Both the position numbers and the translations under genes were made by a program. This document shows positions 52,282 to 62,684 of a DNA stretch of 64,000 nt, piece by piece. The notes beneath the pieces were generated by a model. That model was not told where the DNA came from, did no database searches, and saw only the letters and a program-made list of their open reading frames with translations. Every line of letters starts with the position of its first letter. The first letter of the stretch is position 1. This DNA comes from Metallosphaera sedula DSM 5348 (GTDB lineage: Archaea > Thermoproteota > Thermoprotei_A > Sulfolobales > Sulfolobaceae): NCBI RefSeq assembly GCF_000016605.1, contig NC_009440.1, forward strand, positions 496,001 through 560,000, in the 5' to 3' direction.

Positions 52282-52878
52282 GTGAAATTTATTAAAATGC
52301 CAAAACGGGAAAGGGACATTCACGTAGCCCTTGAAATTTCATCAGAGATCTTCTCGTCAGCCCTGGGAAAGTCCCTTGGCCTTCCAATTAACGAGGTTGA
52401 GCTAGTTAAATTAGACGATGGTAGATACGGCCTCTCCATGGATCGTCTAGAGGAATTTGAGGGAAATAACGTTACCAATCTTTTCGAGCTAGGGATGGCC
52501 TTACCCTTTGAAGAGTTTCTTCTGAATGTGGATCTCAAGAGGGAACATGTGATGGCTAAGGATGGAAAAGGTCTAATCATAGACCACGGTCATACCTTAG
52601 ACGCCTGGAAACCACTTTACTATGTGGAACAGATACTCTATAACCCCGTAACAAGGTTTGATCTTTGGGCAACAAGGGACTCACTACAGGAAGGGGTGGA
52701 AATAGTTAAGGGTATTAACGTCGATGAGGTCTCTAAGACGCTTAGAGAAGCAATGACGCGGGTAATGGATACTGGTATATGTAGCCTTTTCACCAGGCAG
52801 GTAATGGAGGAACATTTGCAGATATCCACAAAGATCCTGAGGCACAGGAAGGCCATAGTCCCAAGGTTTTACATCTAA
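52282..52878 (+). CDS. Compact HipA/PI-kinase-like protein
   Basis: The 198-aa protein has ALGKSLGLPINEVELVKLDD, then FEEFLLNVDLKREHVMA (compare the kinase loop NxDRHxxN) and GLIIDHGHTLD (compare the metal-binding DHG/DFG). This matches the C-lobe of HipA or phosphatidylinositol-kinase-like proteins. It lacks the usual N-lobe, and the catalytic Arg-His pair of the loop reads LK-REH. It could be a small protein kinase or a degenerate relative. GTG 52282 suits the TATA-like aattttttc near 52249. Confidence 0.5.
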   Translation: MKFIKMPKRERDIHVALEISSEIFSSALGKSLGLPINEVELVKLDDGRYGLSMDRLEEFEGNNVTNLFELGMALPFEEFLLNVDLKREHVMAKDGKGLIIDHGHTLDAWKPLYYVEQILYNPVTRFDLWATRDSLQEGVEIVKGINVDEVSKTLREAMTRVMDTGICSLFTRQVMEEHLQISTKILRHRKAIVPRFYI

Positions 52879-52950
52879 ACATCTGTCTTGTTTATTTAGA
52901 TCCTATTGTTACTTTAATGCTTTATAACGAATGTTACCAATATTCTACCT

Positions 52951-53421
52951 ATGGAGTGCGATGCGGCAGTAGTCTTGATTTTCAGGGATGATGGGAGATT
53001 CCTCTTAATTAAGAGGGCTGATCAGAAGGGAGATCCTTGGAGCGGACACATGGCGCTTCCAGGCGGGCACAGGGAGGTAAACGAAAGCTGTGAGACTACC
53101 GCTGTGAGGGAGGCGCAGGAGGAGGTAGGAATTACGCCCACAAACTTGAGCTATCTTGGAATGTACTCTCCACACAACAGGGAAATGCGCGTTGCTGTGT
53201 TCGTTGGACATACAACCTCTCCCCAGGTAAAGATAGATGGGGAGGTGGACAAGTGGTTTTGGGTTCATCCCAGCGAATTAAAGGAGGAAAAGGATCATTT
53301 TGTTTACCAGAGCTATATCATTTGGGGAATGACCTACAGAATACTAAAGGACTTCCTTTCAGCCCGGCAACGATCAAGTCATCAAGTCCAAGCCGTCGAC
53401 CAGTCATCACTTAAGGAATAG
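52951..53421 (+). CDS. Nudix hydrolase
   Basis: The 156-aa protein carries the complete Nudix box: [21 protein letters not shown] followed by VG (Gx5Ex7REUxEExGU), near residues 38-60 (GGHREVN ... REAQEEVGI). CoA-diphosphatase-like or NTP-cleaning roles are typical. The C-terminal tail is basic and Ser/Gln-rich. It overlaps the convergent TIP49-like gene by 15 bp. Confidence 0.9.
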   Translation: MECDAAVVLIFRDDGRFLLIKRADQKGDPWSGHMALPGGHREVNESCETTAVREAQEEVGITPTNLSYLGMYSPHNREMRVAVFVGHTTSPQVKIDGEVDKWFWVHPSELKEEKDHFVYQSYIIWGMTYRILKDFLSARQRSSHQVQAVDQSSLKE

Positions 53422-54765
53422 GTTCTCATACTCCTTTACATATTTAACGCTTCTCTTCAAGTCACTGAATAACCTAGATGCCTCCTTGACGTCTTCTGCC
53501 TTGACTATACCCCTCCCGGCCTTCCTTGCTATCACCTGTGATGGCTCGAGTAGCTGGATAGAGTATCTGAGGCTTTCCTCAGCAGCCATGCTTGTGAGCT
53601 CATCTAGCGCAGCAGGTTCCAGCTCGATGTCTAATTCCTCTGCACGTATGGAAATGATTTCCCTGCTCTCTTCCTTACTGTACGGCCTAGTTGTTATAAT
53701 GAGAAGCCTGTCAAGCAGATCCAGGGGCATGCCGTGAGGTGCCTCAACGTCCGTACCCCTTATCTTAGTTGTCCCCCTATTCGTGGCTAAAACTAGGATG
53801 GGAGCCAACTCCGCTTCCAGAGCCTTAGTGAGGAACGAGAAAGTCTCTATATCCAGCATGTGCGCGTCGTCTATGAACAACACCCCAGGTATGAGCTCGG
53901 CTGTACCCTTGTTAATCATGTCCTTCACGTAGGCATCTACCTGTTTCCTGATGTCCTGGCTCACCTCCCTCTCGCTCCAAAGGGAAAACAACGCTGTAAT
54001 GGAGATGCTCTGGGCTGCGAGGGTTAGATCCAGGTCATAAAGGGTGAACGTATTAGTGAGTTCCTTCTCCTTCTTGACCGGTCCACTGGGGATCTCTACT
54101 GTCCTTGCGGTATCTATGTCAAAGGTCTTAGCTCCCTCAACGTCCTTAGCCTTTCCCACCTTGACTACGTTTCCTGTCTCCGCATCTATCCATATTACGT
54201 CGCCTTTCCTTATTCCCATCTTGCTAATCTGTTCAGCAATCGTTTCCCCAGCAGTGAGAGTCCTCTCCTCGTCCTTTGTGGCAAGCTTCAATTCCACCTC
54301 CCTAGGAATCTGAACGTAGGGATTTATCCTGCTCCTGGCAATCCTCATCTTAACGTCCTTTACTACTCCCTCGTAAACCATCCTTCTTTGTCTCACTCTC
54401 ACGCCTATGGACTTCCTTAACGCTTGAGTGAGAACCTCGGTCTTCTTCAGGTCTACAGAGTAAATTTCCGAAGCGTTGAGGGTGTTGAAGGGCGTATCCT
54501 CACCCAATTCCTTGGCGATGCCCACGGCGAGAGCCGTCTTACCAGTTCCCGGTGGCCCCACGAGGAGGATGCCCTTACCTGCCATTTTACCCTGCTTTAT
54601 TAACTGCACAACTACCCAGGCAGCTTCCCTAGCCTCGAGCTGTCCCACTAGGCCATCTGCCTTGAACTTAGCCTTTCCATTCTCGTCCACACCTAGACCT
54701 GTAATATGACTATGTATACTTGCTCTTCCAGTCTCAACTTTCCTAACTTCCTTTATCTCGGCCAT
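53407..54765 (-). CDS. TIP49/RuvB-like AAA+ ATPase
   Basis: The 452-aa protein has Walker [11 protein letters not shown] near residue 68 and a beta-barrel insertion (~120-230) typical of domain II of RuvBL1/2. Walker [11 protein letters not shown] lies near 292, with sensor 1 [12 protein letters not shown]. It is the single archaeal homologue of the eukaryotic RuvBL pair, which forms hexamers and assists remodelling complexes and snoRNP assembly. A C/D box sRNA candidate lies directly upstream, read in the opposite direction. Confidence 0.93.
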   Translation of the reverse strand: MAEIKEVRKVETGRASIHSHITGLGVDENGKAKFKADGLVGQLEAREAAWVVVQLIKQGKMAGKGILLVGPPGTGKTALAVGIAKELGEDTPFNTLNASEIYSVDLKKTEVLTQALRKSIGVRVRQRRMVYEGVVKDVKMRIARSRINPYVQIPREVELKLATKDEERTLTAGETIAEQISKMGIRKGDVIWIDAETGNVVKVGKAKDVEGAKTFDIDTARTVEIPSGPVKKEKELTNTFTLYDLDLTLAAQSISITALFSLWSEREVSQDIRKQVDAYVKDMINKGTAELIPGVLFIDDAHMLDIETFSFLTKALEAELAPILVLATNRGTTKIRGTDVEAPHGMPLDLLDRLLIITTRPYSKEESREIISIRAEELDIELEPAALDELTSMAAEESLRYSIQLLEPSQVIARKAGRGIVKAEDVKEASRLFSDLKRSVKYVKEYENLFLK

Positions 54766-54871
54766 GGGACATCTACTAGTTCTTTACGTCGATATTTTTG
54801 AATTTAACTTTTGAAGTTGCGTAAATGGTCTGGCGAGAATTTCTAGGAAGTGGGTGAAGGGTGAGGGAAAC

Positions 54872-54879
54872 CTTATAGT
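54872..54879 (+). promoter_or_regulatory. TATA box for the C/D sRNA / pfkB transcript
   Basis: The box cttatagt is centred about 26 bp before 54901, so transcription should begin at the base just before the C box of the sRNA candidate. Confidence 0.6.
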
Positions 54880-54900
54880 CTAGCCAACAACCTTTTTCCC

Positions 54901-54955
54901 TGTGATGATAACCTTTGGGGCAGAAATGTGAAGAGGTGGCGGCTAACTGACTACA
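54901..54955 (+). ncRNA. C/D box guide sRNA candidate
   Basis: Box C GTGATGA at 54902-54908 is exact (RUGAUGA). A 12-nt guide TAACCTTTGGGG (54909-54920) is followed by D' CAGA (54921-54924, one mismatch) and a 3-nt spacer. C' GTGAAGA (54928-54934, one mismatch) leads to a second 12-nt guide GGTGGCGGCTAA (54935-54946) and exact D box CTGA (54947-54950). Both guide lengths and the spacer are those of archaeal dual-guide 2'-O-methylation sRNAs. The 5' end predicted from the TATA box fits. Predicted targets would contain TTAGCCGCCACC and CCCCAAAGGTTA; I cannot place them. Confidence 0.75.
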
Positions 54956-54991
54956 CCAGTTCACCTTTCAGTAGGAAGGCTTAACGTTGAC

Positions 54992-55801
54992 GTGATAGTG
55001 AAGGCGGATAGAATACCTGAACCGGATCACCCATTCTACACTGACACCATGGGTATCTTTCCTGGGGGAGCTGCAACTAACTACGCCCTGAGTGCACACA
55101 GGTTGGGTCACGGTTCTAAGATACTGGCCAAGATAGGGAGATCCCCCATCGTGAAATCATTGATGACGCAATTGGCAGAGGAGGGAGTTGGACTGGACTA
55201 CGTGGAAGAGGTGGACGTTGAACCAAATCTGACCATCATCTTTTTGAGAGAGGATGGGAGGATATCCATGATCCGAAAGAAAAGCCACTCACTAATACCA
55301 ACGGCCGAGGACGTAAGCAAGATGAGGGGAATGTTTGACGTTGTTCATTTCGCATCTGTTCCCCCAACGTCAGTTGTGTATGACGAGGGCTCTAAACTGG
55401 TCAGCTATGACCCTGGGCCTTACGCTGCAGAGTACGGTGGGGAGAAGGTTGATATAATTTACACTAACGAGGCTGAGTACAAGAGACTAGGATCTAGGGT
55501 TAATGCTAAACTGGTGGTGATAAAGCGAGGAAGTAAAGGAGCCACAGTATTGGGGGACGGAGTTGAATGCGAAGCCAATGGCCTTAGGGTTAGCGTTGTT
55601 GACACAACGGGAGCGGGCGACGTGTTTGACGCAGCATTTAACGTAAAGTACTCCCAGGACGAGCCTGTGGAAGACGCGTTAAGATTTGCAATCACGGCTT
55701 CAGCCCTTAAGGTAGAAAGGCTTGGTGGAACTGGCTCACCAACACTCGAGCAAGTTGAAGAAAGACTAAAAAAGAGTGAAGTAAAAGTAATTTGTAGATG
55801 A
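54992..55801 (+). CDS. PfkB/ribokinase-family carbohydrate kinase with unclear 5' end
   Basis: From GTG 54992 the protein is 269 aa. [17 protein letters not shown] is the substrate-binding signature and [14 protein letters not shown] holds the catalytic Asp near residue 212. The start is a problem: the family's first strand ([14 protein letters not shown]) is encoded in frame upstream to about 54950 but has no ATG, GTG or TTG. Farther up, the same frame has TAA at 54944 and TGA at 54929 before an ATG at 54905, all inside the sRNA candidate. GTG 54992 would delete half of the first strand. Its stop overlaps the Dpo4 start by 4 bp. Confidence 0.8.
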   Translation: MIVKADRIPEPDHPFYTDTMGIFPGGAATNYALSAHRLGHGSKILAKIGRSPIVKSLMTQLAEEGVGLDYVEEVDVEPNLTIIFLREDGRISMIRKKSHSLIPTAEDVSKMRGMFDVVHFASVPPTSVVYDEGSKLVSYDPGPYAAEYGGEKVDIIYTNEAEYKRLGSRVNAKLVVIKRGSKGATVLGDGVECEANGLRVSVVDTTGAGDVFDAAFNVKYSQDEPVEDALRFAITASALKVERLGGTGSPTLEQVEERLKKSEVKVICR

Positions 55802-56847
55802 TTGTATTATTTGTTGACTTTGACTATTTCTTTGCTCAGGTTGAGGAGATCCTCAATCCCTCGTTGAAAGGTAAGCCCGTGGTTGTTTGCGTCTACTCAG
55901 GGAGGACGAAGGACAGCGGAGCAGTGGCAACGTCCAACTACGAGGCGAGGAAATTGGGAATTAAGGCTGGAATGCCTATAATCAAGGCCAAGGAGATCGG
56001 GAAAGATGCCGTGTTCCTTCCCATGAGAAAGGAAGTATACCAGCAGGTATCACGAAGGGTTATGAACATAATTTCGGGGTACGGGGATAAACTGGAGATA
56101 GCCAGCATAGACGAGGCCTACCTGGATATAACCAGGCGGGTGAAGGACTTTGACGAGGCGAAGGAGCTGGCGAGGAAGTTAAAGGCTGAAGTACTGGAGA
56201 AGGAAAGGCTCAGGGTAACCGTGGGAATAGGCCCCAACAAGGTTGTTGCAAAGATAATTGCAGATATGAATAAACCAGATGGGTTGGGAATTATCTACCC
56301 TGAGGAGGTTAAGGATTTCCTCTATAACCTTGACATATCCAAGGTACCTGGAGTAGGAAAAATAACTGAAGAGATCCTGAGAAAGGTCGGAATCAATAGA
56401 CTAGGCGACGTCATCAATAAATCGGGGGAACTCGTCAATCTTGTGGGGAAGAGTAAAGCCAATTACCTGTTGAGCCTGGCAAATAACACGTATCATGATC
56501 CAGTTGAATCTAGGGAGATAACCCATAGGGGGAGATACGTCACCTTACCTGAAAATACCAGAGACCTAAATAGGATACTTCCATCGTTGAAGAGGTCCAT
56601 AGAGGAGGCCTACTCCAAGGTGGATGGTATTCCCATGGAGATTTACGTTGTGGCGATCATGGAGGACTTGGATATAGTGAGCAAGGGGAAGAGTTTCAAG
56701 TTCGGGGTTTCCCAGGATAGGGCACTCTCTGTGGCTCAGGAGTTGTTAAACAAGATTCTCGAGTCCGATAAAAGGAAACTGAGAAGGGTAGGGGTAAGGC
56801 TGGGGAAGATAACTAAGTCCTCAACCCTAGAGGACTTCCTCCACTGA
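55798..56847 (+). CDS. dpo4: Y-family DNA polymerase IV (Dpo4/DinB)
   Basis: The 349-aa protein has catalytic Asp7 in [13 protein letters not shown] and the Asp105-Glu106 pair in [11 protein letters not shown]. HhH motifs ([12 protein letters not shown]) lie in the thumb and the little-finger domain is at the C-terminus. The final TLEDFLH is a plausible PCNA-interaction motif. It performs translesion synthesis. ATG 55798 overlaps the PfkB stop, so the two are coupled. It overlaps the next, convergent gene by 21 bp. Confidence 0.97.
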   Translation: MIVLFVDFDYFFAQVEEILNPSLKGKPVVVCVYSGRTKDSGAVATSNYEARKLGIKAGMPIIKAKEIGKDAVFLPMRKEVYQQVSRRVMNIISGYGDKLEIASIDEAYLDITRRVKDFDEAKELARKLKAEVLEKERLRVTVGIGPNKVVAKIIADMNKPDGLGIIYPEEVKDFLYNLDISKVPGVGKITEEILRKVGINRLGDVINKSGELVNLVGKSKANYLLSLANNTYHDPVESREITHRGRYVTLPENTRDLNRILPSLKRSIEEAYSKVDGIPMEIYVVAIMEDLDIVSKGKSFKFGVSQDRALSVAQELLNKILESDKRKLRRVGVRLGKITKSSTLEDFLH

Positions 56848-57264
56848 AAGAGTTATCAAACCCTCAAGCTTCCTTGGATCAGGCTTCCCAAATCTGTTCA
56901 CGTAGTTGAGATAACCCCTCACTCCCCTGTCATCTCCCTCTATCCTTGCGTCGATCCTAGGGTTAAGTATTAGAGGAACGTTTTCTGTGACCCTCGACCT
57001 CTCTATCCTCATGGCCTTGGACAGTTTATCCATGTCCTCCCTTACACCCTCTGCCCTTACCATGACCTTATCTCCCTCCACCAACTTGATGCCATTCGCC
57101 TCGCCGTATTTGTCCTCTACTAGGACAAACCTAGCGAGTCTGCCACCCTCCACATCCTCATAGAAATTCAGTCCAAGGAGATACTTTCCACTCACTGCAA
57201 GGGGAATGACCACGAGCCTTTCGTGACCAGCGAGGTTGGCTATAGGCTTTATTTTGACCTTCAT
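56827..57264 (-). CDS. Hypothetical protein (145 aa)
   Basis: The protein is beta-rich and soluble: [20 protein letters not shown], then [14 protein letters not shown] and [16 protein letters not shown] do not recognise a family, though the strand pattern is protein-like throughout. It is convergent with dpo4 (21-bp overlap) and divergent from rtcA, whose promoter must lie inside its 5' end. Confidence 0.6.
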   Translation of the reverse strand: MKVKIKPIANLAGHERLVVIPLAVSGKYLLGLNFYEDVEGGRLARFVLVEDKYGEANGIKLVEGDKVMVRAEGVREDMDKLSKAMRIERSRVTENVPLILNPRIDARIEGDDRGVRGYLNYVNRFGKPDPRKLEGLITLSVEEVL

Positions 57265-57276
57265 GAATCTACTTTC

Positions 57277-58281
57277 GTGCTCGAGATAGATGGGTCTTTC
57301 GGTGAGGGCGGTGGACAGATCCTGAGATCCTCGTTAGCCCTGTCATCCCTCACGGGGAAGGGGTTTAGGATAAGAGGGATAAGGGCGAAGAGGAAGAATC
57401 CAGGCCTTCAACCTCAACATCTGACTAGCGTGAGGGTAATGAAGATGCTCACCAACGCCAGGGTCAGCGGAGATTACCTTGGATCCACGGAGCTTGAGTT
57501 TGAGCCTGGTGAGGTTGTGGAGGGGAGTTTCACCGTGGACGTGGGGACTGCGGGGAGTGTATCCCTAATAGCCATGACCGCTATTCCACTGATGATTAAC
57601 AGGAGGATCTCCCTTAGAATTAGGGGTGGGACTGACGTGCCCCTCTCTCCCCCAGTGGATTACATGCGACTCGTTTTCATCCCCCTCTTGGAAAAGATGG
57701 GTATCACTGGGAAAATTGAGGTAAAGAGGAGGGGCCACTACCCCGAGGGAGGGGGAGAGGTCGAGGTTTACGGTTTCAGGGGAGAGCCCAGGGACCTGGT
57801 GCTAGATAGCTTTGGCGAATTGAGGGAAATTACAGGGGTCTCGCACGTTACCTCCCTCCCCGCGCACATAGCGAAGAGGCAAATTCAAGGTGTAATGGAA
57901 GTCCTAAGGGAGTTTAACGTGCCTGTAAAAGTAGAGGAGGAGGTAAGTAATGAAGGAAGTAGAGGCACAGGAATAGTGCTGTCAGCGCACGGTCTTTCAA
58001 TCATGGGGGCCAGTAGCCTAGGGGAGAAAGGAATTACCGCAGAGAACGTAGGTAGAAAGGCAGGCACAGAGCTACTTAAGGAGTTGAAGACTGGAGCTGC
58101 CGTGGACTCCCACATGGGAGATATGCTGGTGACCTTCTCGGCCTTCGCGAATCTGGAGTACACGGGATCCTTGTTGACACAACACACTGAGACTAACATA
58201 GAGGTGATCAGGAAGTTCCTAGAAATTGACGTGAAAATTGAGGGCAGGTCTCCCTTCAAGCTTAGGTTGAAGAGGAAGTAG
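57277..58281 (+). CDS. rtcA: RNA 3'-terminal phosphate cyclase
   Basis: The protein is about 334 aa from GTG 57277. It has [15 protein letters not shown] at the N-terminus, [12 protein letters not shown], the cyclase signature [12 protein letters not shown] near residue 152, and the C-terminal HTETN bearing the adenylylated His. It converts RNA 3'-phosphates to 2',3'-cyclic ends. The box ctttatttt near 57247-57255 puts transcription at the GTG. It overlaps the alcohol dehydrogenase gene by 20 bp. Confidence 0.94.
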   Translation: MLEIDGSFGEGGGQILRSSLALSSLTGKGFRIRGIRAKRKNPGLQPQHLTSVRVMKMLTNARVSGDYLGSTELEFEPGEVVEGSFTVDVGTAGSVSLIAMTAIPLMINRRISLRIRGGTDVPLSPPVDYMRLVFIPLLEKMGITGKIEVKRRGHYPEGGGEVEVYGFRGEPRDLVLDSFGELREITGVSHVTSLPAHIAKRQIQGVMEVLREFNVPVKVEEEVSNEGSRGTGIVLSAHGLSIMGASSLGEKGITAENVGRKAGTELLKELKTGAAVDSHMGDMLVTFSAFANLEYTGSLLTQHTETNIEVIRKFLEIDVKIEGRSPFKLRLKRK

Positions 58282-59242
58282 GATAAATCACGGCCCTTCC
58301 CACGATTCTCCCCTCCATTAAATCCATAATGGCCTGGTTTACCTCGTCTAGAGGGTAAGGTACCGTTAAGGTCTTCAGCTTACCATCCTCAAACAACTTT
58401 ACCACATCCACTAGATTCTTCATAGTACCGTAAAGTATTCCCCTCACCCTGAGTCCCCTGAGAACTAGGAGCTGATCTGGGATAGATAGTTCCCCGCCAA
58501 ACTCGCCAACTACCCTCAGCTCTCCCATCCTCCTCAACAGCCAAGGCAAATCCCTCAACGTGAAGTCGCTTCCCACGTAGTCCAGGATAAAGTCGAACTT
58601 CCTCAACCCCACCGAACCGGAGAGATCCGTTGAATATTCCCCCTTAGTGAAAACTATCTCGTCGGCCCCCAATTCCCTAGCCTTCTTCAGCTTCAGTGGG
58701 TTCCTACCCACAACCCACACCTCGGAATTGAGGTTCTTGAGAAGTTGAATTGAAAGTAAAGCCACTGCTCCCGTACCAATTACCGCGACCCTGCTTCCCT
58801 CAGTTATTCCCTCCACAGAGCTCATCGCCGTCACACCGGCGTCAGCCAGGGGGGCAACCTCAAGGGGTGAACCCCTAACAGGGACAAGGGGAAAACCAGT
58901 GACGTCAACTCTCTCCGCAAATCCGCCATTTCTTTGAATGCCTAAAACCTCAACCCTCTCACAGAACTGTGGAAAACCGGATCTGCATTCCCTGCAGGTA
59001 CCGCAACCCTTGGCGTTGTAAACGAGAAATGTATTTCCAGTCTCATCCACCACTGATATCTCGTGCCCAAGGACTAGGGGTAACCTAGTTTGAACATCCC
59101 AACTCCATTGACCTGTGAGGACGTGTAAATCCCCGTGACATAGACCTGTAGCCCCCACCCTCATGGAAACGCTTGGAGGAGGAACGTCCACCAGGACTAG
59201 GGGTCTACCGAACTCTTTAAGAACTGCAGCTCGCATTACCAT
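58262..59242 (-). CDS. Zinc-dependent medium-chain alcohol dehydrogenase
   Basis: The ~326-aa protein has catalytic zinc ligands in GLCHGDLHV and LGHE, the structural zinc Cys set in [16 protein letters not shown], and Rossmann motif [12 protein letters not shown] near residue 160. Substrates could be alcohols or sugars. Its start overlaps the stop of the glutamine synthetase-like gene (ATGGTAATG), so the two are coupled. The pairing suggests a shared pathway, perhaps amine or alcohol catabolism; this is inference. Confidence 0.9.
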   Translation of the reverse strand: MVMRAAVLKEFGRPLVLVDVPPPSVSMRVGATGLCHGDLHVLTGQWSWDVQTRLPLVLGHEISVVDETGNTFLVYNAKGCGTCRECRSGFPQFCERVEVLGIQRNGGFAERVDVTGFPLVPVRGSPLEVAPLADAGVTAMSSVEGITEGSRVAVIGTGAVALLSIQLLKNLNSEVWVVGRNPLKLKKARELGADEIVFTKGEYSTDLSGSVGLRKFDFILDYVGSDFTLRDLPWLLRRMGELRVVGEFGGELSIPDQLLVLRGLRVRGILYGTMKNLVDVVKLFEDGKLKTLTVPYPLDEVNQAIMDLMEGRIVGRAVIYPTSSST

Positions 59243-60552
59243 CCTGCCTTTAGGTAGGCGTCCCTCTCCCACTGCGTTACAAATGATTCATACTCGTCTA
59301 TTTCTCTTGTTTTGAGATCAAGGAAGGCCCTTATTAGCTCTTCACCTAGGGAATACTTAAGGGAGGTGTCGCTTTCTAGGTTGCTCAAAGCCTCCCTCAA
59401 GTCTCTGGGAATGCTCTTTACGACGTTATTGACCTCGGCGTCTAAATTCTTCTCAATGCCCTCAATCCCAGCCATGATGATAGCTGACAACAGCAAGTAA
59501 GAGTTGGTTAAGGGATCCGCAAGGCGAAACTCTATTGCCTTTTGCTCCTTTATATTACTGGGTATCCTAAGGAGGAAGTGCCTCTCTGAACCCATACCAC
59601 CTAGGTTCGGAGTTACTAACTCCTTGAACCTCTTGTAGGAATTTATCGTGGGAGAGGCTATAGCCAAAATTGATCCCAGGTGCTCCAGAATTCCACCAAA
59701 GAACGCATAGGCTGTTCTACTCAGCCCCACTCCCTTGGGGTCGTTGGGGTCCAGCATGGCATCGGAACCGTCTGACTTAACCAACTTAAGGTAAATGTCC
59801 ATGCTACTTCCAGGTGTATTGGCGAAGGGCTTCGGCATGAATGTTGCCATCTTCCCGTGAAGTTTAGCAACGTCCCTGATTACTTCTCTCGCCGTTATCA
59901 GGTAATCCGATGCACTCATCACATCTGCAGAGGAGAAGGTTATCTCGTATTGCCCAGGACCATAATGCTTGTTTATCATCTCAACTTGTACGCCCACCAT
60001 TTCAAGGTGTTTGATTACATCCTTCAGGAAATCTTGCTGATCCATTAACCCCTCCGGAGAAAATGCCTTTCCCATGTCGGCAGTCTCCCAGTTACCCTGA
60101 TTATTCTTAAGCAGGTAGAAGGTGGGTTCAAATGAGGTTTCCAACCTGAGACCGTGCTCCTCTAGTTTATTTACTGCCCTCTGCAGAAGGCTTCTTGTAC
60201 AGAAGGGTAATGGGGAACCGTCTGGTGAGAAGAGAAAGGAGAGCACTCTTGCTGTCCTCTCAAGGTAGGGAATTATCACAAAGGACTGCGGGTCAGGAAC
60301 GGCTATCATGTCCTCGTATCTTGACTTTAATGGTCTGTCTTGAAAATCTAGCATGACTAGTGACTCGGCGTAGGGAACTCCAAGGTCTTGGGCCATGACT
60401 CTCTCAAACTCTGCCCTTCGAAGAGACCTTCCTCTAACATGGCCTAGGATGTCTATGAACTCCACTCTAACATAATCGACCCTGCCAGACTTAAGGGTCT
60501 CAATGAGATCTGTCCTTGACAACTTAATCTGCAGTTTACTGATCCGGCTCAA
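59236..60552 (-). CDS. Glutamine synthetase-like enzyme, non-canonical
   Basis: The 438-aa protein has the GS fold: [18 protein letters not shown] (beta-grasp), [13 protein letters not shown], and [13 protein letters not shown]. Key sites depart from true GlnA. The ATP-site segment usually GSGMHxHxS reads [11 protein letters not shown], and the Arg-rich RIP loop is [15 protein letters not shown]. The enzyme is therefore likely to ligate glutamate or another acid to a different amine. TTG 60552 or TTG 60522 may be the start. It is coupled to the alcohol dehydrogenase gene. Confidence 0.78.
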   Translation of the reverse strand: MSRISKLQIKLSRTDLIETLKSGRVDYVRVEFIDILGHVRGRSLRRAEFERVMAQDLGVPYAESLVMLDFQDRPLKSRYEDMIAVPDPQSFVIIPYLERTARVLSFLFSPDGSPLPFCTRSLLQRAVNKLEEHGLRLETSFEPTFYLLKNNQGNWETADMGKAFSPEGLMDQQDFLKDVIKHLEMVGVQVEMINKHYGPGQYEITFSSADVMSASDYLITAREVIRDVAKLHGKMATFMPKPFANTPGSSMDIYLKLVKSDGSDAMLDPNDPKGVGLSRTAYAFFGGILEHLGSILAIASPTINSYKRFKELVTPNLGGMGSERHFLLRIPSNIKEQKAIEFRLADPLTNSYLLLSAIIMAGIEGIEKNLDAEVNNVVKSIPRDLREALSNLESDTSLKYSLGEELIRAFLDLKTREIDEYESFVTQWERDAYLKAGW

Positions 60553-60604
60553 ATAAAAGCATTAGGTGAGACAATAGTTAATACCTTCTGATTCAATATA
60601 ACTC

Positions 60605-60829
60605 ATGGACCTCGAGGAACTGGAAATAATGAATCTCGGGGTCATTGCTTGCCAAAGAAGGGTGATTAGAATAGGAAATTACGAGATTAACTTCTCCAGG
60701 CAGGTTTCCGATGACGCCGTATACCTAGTTGAAGTCAAGTTCAGAGGGCATTTGAAGTCCAGAGGTGTCTTCACGGATTTCAGAAACGCTACCCTGTTCG
60801 CAGGTTCGTGGATTAAGAGCCTAATATGA
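60605..60829 (+). CDS. Hypothetical small protein (74 aa)
   Basis: This 74-aa alpha/beta protein (CQRRVIRIGNYEINFSRQ, AVYLVEVKFRGHLKSRG) ends directly before the convergent methyltransferase gene with no gap. It is divergent from the glutamine synthetase-like gene. No family is recognised. Confidence 0.5.
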   Translation: MDLEELEIMNLGVIACQRRVIRIGNYEINFSRQVSDDAVYLVEVKFRGHLKSRGVFTDFRNATLFAGSWIKSLI

Positions 60830-61600
60830 TCAGGTGTTCTTCCTTATGTCCAGGATCACGTGATACTTTCCGGGGTTAACGCTCCTCACCACCCTACCTT
60901 CCACCGCCCCTGGAAAGGAGGCCATAGCCTTACTCACAGGGTCCTCATCCCGGTTTGCCTCCACTTCGGCGAAGAGATGGAGATGGCCTCCAGGTTTTAG
61001 CCTTGACATGGAGAGTTCATATGCCTCTCTGTCCCTCTCGGGTAGCGGGGAGATTATCCTGTCCAGGGGTTCAAGTTGGTTCAGCCTGACAAAGGCGTCG
61101 CCGTACATGGGTATTACCCCGTAAGCGCTATTGAGCTCTACATTAACCATCATGAAGTAGTAGGCATATGGATTAATGTCAATGGAGTAAACAACTGCAG
61201 GTTTCCTCAGCTTATAGGCTAGAATAGAGATTGGACCAAATCCTGAGAAGAGGTTAGCGACCCTCTCGCCTGGTCTAACCTTTTCAGCTATCCTCTTGTG
61301 CTCATAGGATAACTTCTCCGAGAAGAAGACCTTCCTCAAGTCTAGGTAATAGGAACATCCATGTTCCCTGTAGATAGTATCACTCCTGTTCTCTCCAGCA
61401 AGGTGGACGTATGTGGGAAGTCTGTATATCCCAGACACATCCCTCTTCCTACCCCACACGGACTTGACCTTAGTCTTTCCCATTACCTCGTCAGCGTAAG
61501 CCCTAAGCTCGTTCATTTCGAAATCAAAGGGTATGGGAATTACCGCTATATCTCCCACTATCTCAATTCTTTTCCAGATGCGACCTCTCTCCAAACTCAT
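60830..61600 (-). CDS. Trm5/TYW2-family tRNA methyltransferase
   Basis: The 256-aa protein has SAM-binding motif I NLFSGFGPISILAYKL, motif II VVYSIDINPYAYY and the downstream SPLPERDREAYE at the catalytic-loop position. A small N-terminal domain is present, without the D1 domain of longer Trm5 proteins. Family members methylate G37 of tRNA or transfer the aminocarboxypropyl group in wyosine synthesis. The exact step cannot be assigned. Its start overlaps the amidohydrolase-like gene by 38 bp. Confidence 0.8.
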   Translation of the reverse strand: MSLERGRIWKRIEIVGDIAVIPIPFDFEMNELRAYADEVMGKTKVKSVWGRKRDVSGIYRLPTYVHLAGENRSDTIYREHGCSYYLDLRKVFFSEKLSYEHKRIAEKVRPGERVANLFSGFGPISILAYKLRKPAVVYSIDINPYAYYFMMVNVELNSAYGVIPMYGDAFVRLNQLEPLDRIISPLPERDREAYELSMSRLKPGGHLHLFAEVEANRDEDPVSKAMASFPGAVEGRVVRSVNPGKYHVILDIRKNT

Positions 61601-62684
61601 TGATAATCTCCTGGACCTCCTCTATGTCCTTGCTACCTACGTTAAGGGGAACAGTTCCGTCAAGAACTGGCTCGCCACCCACAATTACAGTCTCTGGTAC
61701 TCCGGTAGAGAAAAGTAGGGTCTCGTACGGCGATGTCAAATCAAGAGGGTAGAATGGTGGTTCATTCACCTGGTAAACCACTAAGTCTGAGGTCGACCCT
61801 ATCTCTAGCGGATAATTCATGAGGAGTTGATTGTAACCCCAAATTGTTGCTGACTTGAAGGCCTCATCCGGGGTAAGAAGTAGCCTAGAAACAGCAAATC
61901 CTAGTTCTGCCCTTGGATCATATCTCAAACTAAGATCTAGGGCAATAGAAGGAGAATAGGACCCTAACGTGAATTTACATACCTCCACTGACGGGAGAAA
62001 TGACAGGCCAAAACCGCGTTGCCTTATTACAGACAGGTCCCCCCTAGATCCGCCTCCTAGGGCTATGACTTTGTTTGGCGTGTTCCCCGAAAGGCTGACA
62101 GACCTATCCATAAGAACAGGAACCTTGAACTCGTTGGATAAGGCAACTACCTCGTCCAAATCATCGTCACTACATACCTTGAGAACAACCCTAGTTTCTC
62201 CGCCACTCCACTTCTCTCGAAGGACCTTAAACTCCCTCTTCCAGTCAGATGGACCCCAGCTACAACCCACGTTCACGGCAATTATGGGTCTAATCCCTAC
62301 CTTAATCATGGCTCTTGCCACGCTTTCAGGATAGGGATCTGCCGTTACCGCGCTGGTAACACCAACCCTCAAAAGATGATAGGCACCTAGAATTGCGAAA
62401 TGGTAAGCGTCACTTTGAGTCATAGAGGACACTATCTCATTGGCGTTCCTTTTGCCAGAGACAATTGAATACCTAAAGGGGTAAAGCGAAAGGATGGTAT
62501 GAGTTGAGATAAGTCCAGGCGAGACAATTCTATCCCTTCCCCCTAAAACTAGTTCAGCATCTTCAAAGTCTTCTGGCTCTTCCTTCGTCATTGCTACCAG
62601 CTTGGATCCATCTATTCCTAGGTGGACATCCCTCAACACGCCAGTCTTACCATACGCAATTCCCGCCTTAATCGAGATTTTCAA
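61563..62684 (-). CDS. Amidohydrolase-like protein lacking the metal-binding HxH
   Basis: The ~373-aa protein from TTG 62684 has the composite small beta domain (GIAYGKTGVLRDVHLGIDG) and the C-terminal return DLVVYQVNEPPFYPL and VIVGGEPVLDGT of cytosine deaminase/ATZ-type amidohydrolases. At the place of the first-strand HxH it reads GLISTHTILSLYPF, with a single His. Later metal His/Asp positions are also not evident. It is probably a non-metallo or inactive relative. It is divergent from the SIS gene. Confidence 0.7.
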   Translation of the reverse strand: MKISIKAGIAYGKTGVLRDVHLGIDGSKLVAMTKEEPEDFEDAELVLGGRDRIVSPGLISTHTILSLYPFRYSIVSGKRNANEIVSSMTQSDAYHFAILGAYHLLRVGVTSAVTADPYPESVARAMIKVGIRPIIAVNVGCSWGPSDWKREFKVLREKWSGGETRVVLKVCSDDDLDEVVALSNEFKVPVLMDRSVSLSGNTPNKVIALGGGSRGDLSVIRQRGFGLSFLPSVEVCKFTLGSYSPSIALDLSLRYDPRAELGFAVSRLLLTPDEAFKSATIWGYNQLLMNYPLEIGSTSDLVVYQVNEPPFYPLDLTSPYETLLFSTGVPETVIVGGEPVLDGTVPLNVGSKDIEEVQEIINEFGERSHLEKN

